Of a DNA stretch of 64,000 nucleotides, positions 60,187 through 64,000 are shown in pieces. A program made the position numbers and the translations under genes. The stretch is from positions 7,192,001 to 7,256,000 of the forward strand of contig NZ_CP107853.1 in the NCBI RefSeq assembly GCF_036013525.1, read 5' to 3'. The notes beneath the pieces were generated by a model that was not told the origin of the DNA, did no database searches, and worked only from the letters and a program-made list of their open reading frames with translations. The DNA comes from Nonomuraea sp. NBC_00507. Its GTDB lineage: Bacteria; Actinomycetota; Actinomycetes; Streptosporangiales; Streptosporangiaceae. The number at the start of each line of letters is the position of its first letter. Position 1 is the stretch's first letter.

Positions 60187-61154
60187 CAGGCACGCACCCG
60201 GGTCTGTCGAGGGTCGAAGGCGTCACGCAGCCCGTCGCCGATGAAGTTGATGGACAGGGCGATCGCGATGATGAAGACGCCCGGCCACCAGAACAGCCAC
60301 GGGCGGGTGGTCATCGCGCTGCGGTAGGTGTCGATGAGCTGGCCGAGGGAGACGTCGGGCGGCTGCACGCCGACGCCGAGGAACGACAGCGCCGATTCCA
60401 GGAGCACCGCGTTGGCCACGGCCAGGGTGGCGCTGACGATGATGACGCCGACGGTGTTCGGCAGGATGTGCCGGAAGATGATCCGGCCGGCGGAGGTCCC
60501 CACCGCCCTCGCCGCCTCCACGAACTCCTTCTCGCGCAGCGACAGGAACTCGCCCCGGATCAGCCGGCCCAGCGTGGGCCAGGTCACCAGGCCGATGCAG
60601 ATGGCCAGGATGACGATGCCCGAGTCGCCGAACGCCCGTCCGACGATGGCCGCGATGATCAGGATGGGAATGGTGATCATCACATCGGTCAGCCGCATGA
60701 TGATCGATTCCGTAATTTTCCTGAAGTATCCGGCGAAGGCGCCTGCGATCGTCCCGACCGTGGTGGCGACGAAGCCGACGATGAACGCGACGATGATCGA
60801 CTGCTGGGCGCCGCGCATGGTCAGCGCGAAGTAGTCGATGCCGATGTTGTCCTGGCCGAACGGATGCTCGCCGAGGTGGATCCCCTGACCGCCGAGGAAC
60901 GCGGGGACCACACTGAGGGTCGGCCTGCCCTGGTTGACCAGTGATCCGGTGGCGAGATACGTCTTGTCCCACCAGCCGGGCACGGGCCCGAACCCGATGG
61001 AGGTGAACGCCAGCAGGACGACACCGCCGAAGACGACCATGCCGGCGAGCGCGGCGCGGTGCCGGAAGAACCGGCGGCGGACCATCTGGCTCTGGGTGCG
61101 GGCGACGACGGTCATGCCCTGCGCGGCCCCTGGAGCCTGGACGCTGATCGTCAT
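60186..61154 (-). CDS. Peptide ABC transporter permease (DppC/OppC type)
   Basis: This is a 322-aa permease with an N-terminal cytosolic OppC_N segment (SQMVRRRFFRHRAALAGMVVFGG) and about six helices. The EAA loop is EFVEAARAVGTSAGRIIFRHILPNT near residue 215. The long periplasmic stretch after helix 1 includes LGEHPFGQDNIGIDYFAL, a family feature. It pairs with the DppB-type permease encoded 13 nt upstream. Confidence 0.94.
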   Translation of the reverse strand: MTISVQAPGAAQGMTVVARTQSQMVRRRFFRHRAALAGMVVFGGVVLLAFTSIGFGPVPGWWDKTYLATGSLVNQGRPTLSVVPAFLGGQGIHLGEHPFGQDNIGIDYFALTMRGAQQSIIVAFIVGFVATTVGTIAGAFAGYFRKITESIIMRLTDVMITIPILIIAAIVGRAFGDSGIVILAICIGLVTWPTLGRLIRGEFLSLREKEFVEAARAVGTSAGRIIFRHILPNTVGVIIVSATLAVANAVLLESALSFLGVGVQPPDVSLGQLIDTYRSAMTTRPWLFWWPGVFIIAIALSINFIGDGLRDAFDPRQTRVRA

Positions 61155-61167
61155 AGGTGGTTCTCCC

Positions 61168-62676
61168 TCATGACAGCCTGATCCGCGGGTCGAGATAGGC
61201 GTAGACGATGTCGGCCAGCATGTTGAACACGACGATGGCGGTCCCCGAGACGATGAAGAACGCCATGACCGGGGCCGGGTCCACTTGCTGGAGCCCCTTG
61301 AGGAACAGGCTCCCCATGCCCTGCCAGCCGAAGACGTTCTCGGTCACGATGGCGCCGCCGATCACGCCCGCGAAGTCGACGGCCATCAGCGTGGTGATCG
61401 GGATCATCCCGTTGCGGAAGGCGTGCTTGGTGACCACCGTGCGCTCGGGCAGGCCCTTGGCTCGCGCGGTGCGCACGTAGTCGAGGTTCATCACCTCGAG
61501 CATGCTGGAACGGCTGTAGCGCGTGTACGTGGCCAGGGAGATCAGGATCAGCGCCATGGTCGGCAGCAGGAGGTGCCCGGCCGCGTCCAGGTTCGTCTGC
61601 CAGAAGTCGCCGGTGAAGTTCGGGGTGCGTGAGCCGATCGTGGAGATCGGGCGGCCGCGGACCCGCTCGCTGTAGGCGGCGAAGCCGCGCAGCATCCGGT
61701 CGAGGAAGATCAGCCCACCGGTGATCAGCCCGGTCAGCACGGCGGCGGTGATCGCCTGGCGGCGGAGCAGGCCGCCGAGGCCGTGCCCGAGTCCCGCGCA
61801 GACGGCCACGGTGACGAGCACGAGCCCGAAGATCCCCGCCCAGCCGGGGTCGGCCAGCACGGGATCCAGGACCTCGGACAGGAGCACGCCGATTCCCGCG
61901 GCGGCCAGGGCCGCGTAGAGCGGGCCGCGGTACTGCAGCCCGGAGACCAGCACGGTCAGTCCGATCGCTGTGCCTCCCGCGAGAACGGCCAGCGCGAACA
62001 GCCCGATGCCCGGATCGGCGAACCAGCGGGTCGCCGAGAGCAGCGCCAGCATCACGGCCGTGACGGCGGCGCCCGCACCGAACGCGGCCAGCCTGAGCCG
62101 CCGCTCGCCCACGGCCAGCGCCGCCCAGGCGAGGCCGCCGACCAGGGCCGCCGAGCCGATGACGGCAGGCGGGATGACGGGATCGCGGAGCCAGTCGTTG
62201 AACTCGATGGCGATGTACTGCTTGAGCATGACCGCGACCCAGAAGAGCGGGAGCGAGAAGCAGACGAAGGCGGCGAAGGTGACCGAGTAGTCGAAGGCGC
62301 TGTACTGCCGCAGCGCCGAGACGATGCCCACGATCACGCCGATGACGACCGCGAGCACGGTGGCCGCCACGACGAGCTGGAGCGTCGCCGACAGGGCCGC
62401 GCCGAGCAGCACGCCCACGTCCTGGCCGTCGCGGTTGACGCCGAGGTCACCGCGGAACAGGTTGCCGAGCCAGGCCAGATACCTCAGGGGAAGGGCGACG
62501 TCGAGGTTCATCCGATCGATGCGGTCGGCCATCCTCCTTTCCCGGTCCGGGCCCGGAAGCTCTCTCAGGTCCTCCAGCGGGTCGCCGGCGATCGCCGTCA
62601 GCCCGTAGATGACCATGGTGGCGGCCAGGAGGACGAAGAAGGAGGTGATCAATCTTCGGGAGATGAAGGCGATCAC
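61168..62676 (-). CDS. Peptide ABC transporter permease (DppB/OppB type) with large membrane insertion
   Basis: At 502 aa this permease is about 170-180 residues longer than usual. Residues 1-160 and about 335-502 form a normal DppB: the RRLITSFFVLLAATMVIYGL start, SLPLFWVAVML, and EAA-type loop DYVRTARAKGLPERTVVTKHAFRNG. Between them lies an insertion (about 165-335) with several extra hydrophobic helices, for example AVIGSAALVGGLAWAALAVG and LVLVTVAVCAGLGHGLGGLL. The insertion sits in an extracytoplasmic loop by topology and keeps the frame open. Long DppB forms exist in actinomycetes, but the purpose of the extra helices is unknown. Confidence 0.92.
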   Translation of the reverse strand: MIAFISRRLITSFFVLLAATMVIYGLTAIAGDPLEDLRELPGPDRERRMADRIDRMNLDVALPLRYLAWLGNLFRGDLGVNRDGQDVGVLLGAALSATLQLVVAATVLAVVIGVIVGIVSALRQYSAFDYSVTFAAFVCFSLPLFWVAVMLKQYIAIEFNDWLRDPVIPPAVIGSAALVGGLAWAALAVGERRLRLAAFGAGAAVTAVMLALLSATRWFADPGIGLFALAVLAGGTAIGLTVLVSGLQYRGPLYAALAAAGIGVLLSEVLDPVLADPGWAGIFGLVLVTVAVCAGLGHGLGGLLRRQAITAAVLTGLITGGLIFLDRMLRGFAAYSERVRGRPISTIGSRTPNFTGDFWQTNLDAAGHLLLPTMALILISLATYTRYSRSSMLEVMNLDYVRTARAKGLPERTVVTKHAFRNGMIPITTLMAVDFAGVIGGAIVTENVFGWQGMGSLFLKGLQQVDPAPVMAFFIVSGTAIVVFNMLADIVYAYLDPRIRLS

Positions 62677-62775
62677 TCGCTACCCCCTTGGTTCATGGCG
62701 ACGATGTGCCGGCGCATGGGCCGGGGACCTGCGGGTGCCCGGCCCACGCTCGGCTGGTTTAGGATGATCGGACGG

Positions 62776-64000
62776 CTAGGGCGCCAGTGCCCACTTGTCC
62801 ATGTTCCAGGTCACCGACGACTGCGCCGGGTTCGGCACGACGCCCTGGAGCTTCTCGTCCCACGCGAGCAGGCCCGGGTGGGCGAACAGCGGGATCGTGG
62901 CGAGGTCCGCCCAGAGCAGCTTCTCGATCTCGGCGACCATGGCGGGGTGCTTGGTCTTGTCGACCTCGCCGTTGAGCTTCTTGATGAGCTCGTCGACTTC
63001 CTTGTTGGAGTAGCAGCCGTTGTTGTTCTCCTTGCCGGCCTCGCTGCACTCCTTGGCCGTGGTGTACGTCGAGCTCCACTGGCTGACCTCGGCCGAGCCG
63101 CTCCACGCGAACAGGGCGACGTCGTAGGTGTTGGTGGCCAGCGGTCCGCCGGCCTCGAAGAACTTCTCGTCACCGGCGTCGACGATCTTGAAGCCGGCCT
63201 TGCCGCAGGAGTCCGCGATCAGCTGCACTTCCTGGGTGCGGCGGGGGTTGGGCAGGTTGTGGCCGATCTTCACTTCCATCCCGGCCTTGCCGGCCTTCTC
63301 CAGCAGCGCCTTGGCGCCCTCGACGTCGGGCTGGGCGTAGGTCTCCGAGCCACTGCCCTGCGCGACGGTGGCGTACTCGGCCTCGAACGGGAACTTGGTG
63401 CGCACCTGCAGCACCTGTGCCTGCGGCGCCAGCGGCTTGATCAGGTTGTCCACGATGAGCTGCCTGGGCACGCACTTGGCGAACGCCTCGCGCAGCGTCT
63501 TGTCCTTGAACGCACCCTCGAAGTTGAAGTCCAGGTGCTCGTAGGTGTACTGGTCGCCGGGTTTCACGGTGACGCCCTGCATGCCTTCGAGCTGGGCGAG
63601 GAGGTCGGGGTTGGGCTGCGGCTCGATGAGGTTGACCTCGCGGTTCTGCAGAGCCTGGGCCTGCTCCTCCTGCGAGATGACCCGCATGACGATGGTCGGC
63701 GTCGCCGGCTTGGGGCCCCACCACTTGTCGTTGGCGGTGAGGGTCAGCGACTGGCCGGGCTCCATGGCGGAGATCTTGTACGGGCCGGCGGCGGGGAAGA
63801 GCGACATGTCCTTGATGCCGCCCTCGATGACCCAGTCCTCGTTGTAGAACTTGATCACCGCCTCCAGCTTCTTGGTGTCCTGAGCCTGCACCGCGGCGAT
63901 GAAGTCAGCCTCGCTCATGCCCGCGGCCTTGTAGGCCACATGGGCGGGCAGCAGGTCCGCGGCGCCGGGGCCGTTGCTGTCCCAGTCGGCGAACGGCGCG
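62776..64000 (-). CDS. Peptide ABC transporter solute-binding protein (DppA/OppA type), 5' end off window
   Basis: About 408 C-terminal residues are present. The N-terminus with its lipoprotein signal lies beyond the right edge. The family 5 pattern is clear: AAGPYKISAMEPGQSLTLTANDKWWG, TYEHLDFNFEGAFKDKTLREAFAKCVPRQLIV, and GLLAWDEKLQGVVPNPAQSS near the end. It binds peptides or similar solutes for the four transporter components encoded downstream. The stop is TAG at 62776-62778, about 100 nt before the DppB gene. Confidence 0.93.
   Translation of the reverse strand, partial: APFADWDSNGPGAADLLPAHVAYKAAGMSEADFIAAVQAQDTKKLEAVIKFYNEDWVIEGGIKDMSLFPAAGPYKISAMEPGQSLTLTANDKWWGPKPATPTIVMRVISQEEQAQALQNREVNLIEPQPNPDLLAQLEGMQGVTVKPGDQYTYEHLDFNFEGAFKDKTLREAFAKCVPRQLIVDNLIKPLAPQAQVLQVRTKFPFEAEYATVAQGSGSETYAQPDVEGAKALLEKAGKAGMEVKIGHNLPNPRRTQEVQLIADSCGKAGFKIVDAGDEKFFEAGGPLATNTYDVALFAWSGSAEVSQWSSTYTTAKECSEAGKENNNGCYSNKEVDELIKKLNGEVDKTKHPAMVAEIEKLLWADLATIPLFAHPGLLAWDEKLQGVVPNPAQSSVTWNMDKWALAP

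Overview
The window is high-GC DNA with strong third-position G/C bias, frequent GTG starts, many 4-bp ATGA/GTGA gene overlaps, a SARP regulator and a PKS-type carrier-protein system. All of this points to a filamentous actinomycete (Streptomyces or Streptosporangiaceae-like; the genus cannot be fixed from the sequence alone). No rRNA, tRNA, CRISPR array, insertion sequence or phage gene was seen.

Layout. (1) 1-6360: a LacI regulator, a DUF4240 protein, and a catabolic operon for C5 branched acyl-CoAs (methylsuccinyl-CoA dehydrogenase, mesaconyl-CoA isomerase-like CoA transferase, mesaconyl-C4-CoA hydratase-like protein) that contains the decayed remains of a second acyl-CoA dehydrogenase. 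(2) 6439-7505: a divergent TetR / Ohr-OsmC peroxide-defence pair with two near-identical operators. (3) 7619-34670: an aromatic type II polyketide gene cluster. (4) 34796-46555: a LacI-controlled sugar ABC transporter with a GH127 beta-L-arabinofuranosidase-type enzyme and two secreted clan-A glycoside hydrolases. (5) 46961-55112: a small secreted protein, then a second LacI/ABC regulon with a GH43-type enzyme and a PL11 rhamnogalacturonan lyase. (6) 55473-64000: a secreted M14 metallopeptidase and a convergent Dpp/Opp-type peptide ABC transporter that runs off the right edge.

The polyketide cluster has KS-alpha, chain-length factor and ACP; a TcmN-like aromatase; a TcmI-like cyclase; a cupin cyclase; a TcmG-like FAD hydroxylase; an ABM monooxygenase; and two methyltransferases. 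No ketoreductase is present, so the chemistry resembles the tetracenomycin / spore-pigment branch. Its own precursor supply is encoded: a fused AccDA carboxyltransferase, BCCP and biotin carboxylase for malonyl-CoA, and MetK, adenosine kinase and MetF for the SAM cycle. A discrete acyltransferase and a Sfp-type PPTase complete the machinery. Control is by a NarL-type two-component system, a SARP and a TetR.

Four parts are unexpected for this pathway type: a UbiA prenyltransferase, an amino-acid-type adenylation enzyme with a second carrier protein, a stand-alone SpaB_C (thiopeptide/lantibiotic dehydratase C-terminal) protein, and a cytochrome bd oxidase pair whose quinol-loop signature looks altered. 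Together they suggest a hybrid, possibly prenylated and aminoacylated, aromatic polyketide that may act on respiration. That product prediction is inference. The carbohydrate half looks like pectin / plant cell-wall glycan utilisation, with two LacI regulons whose operators can be read directly from the DNA.
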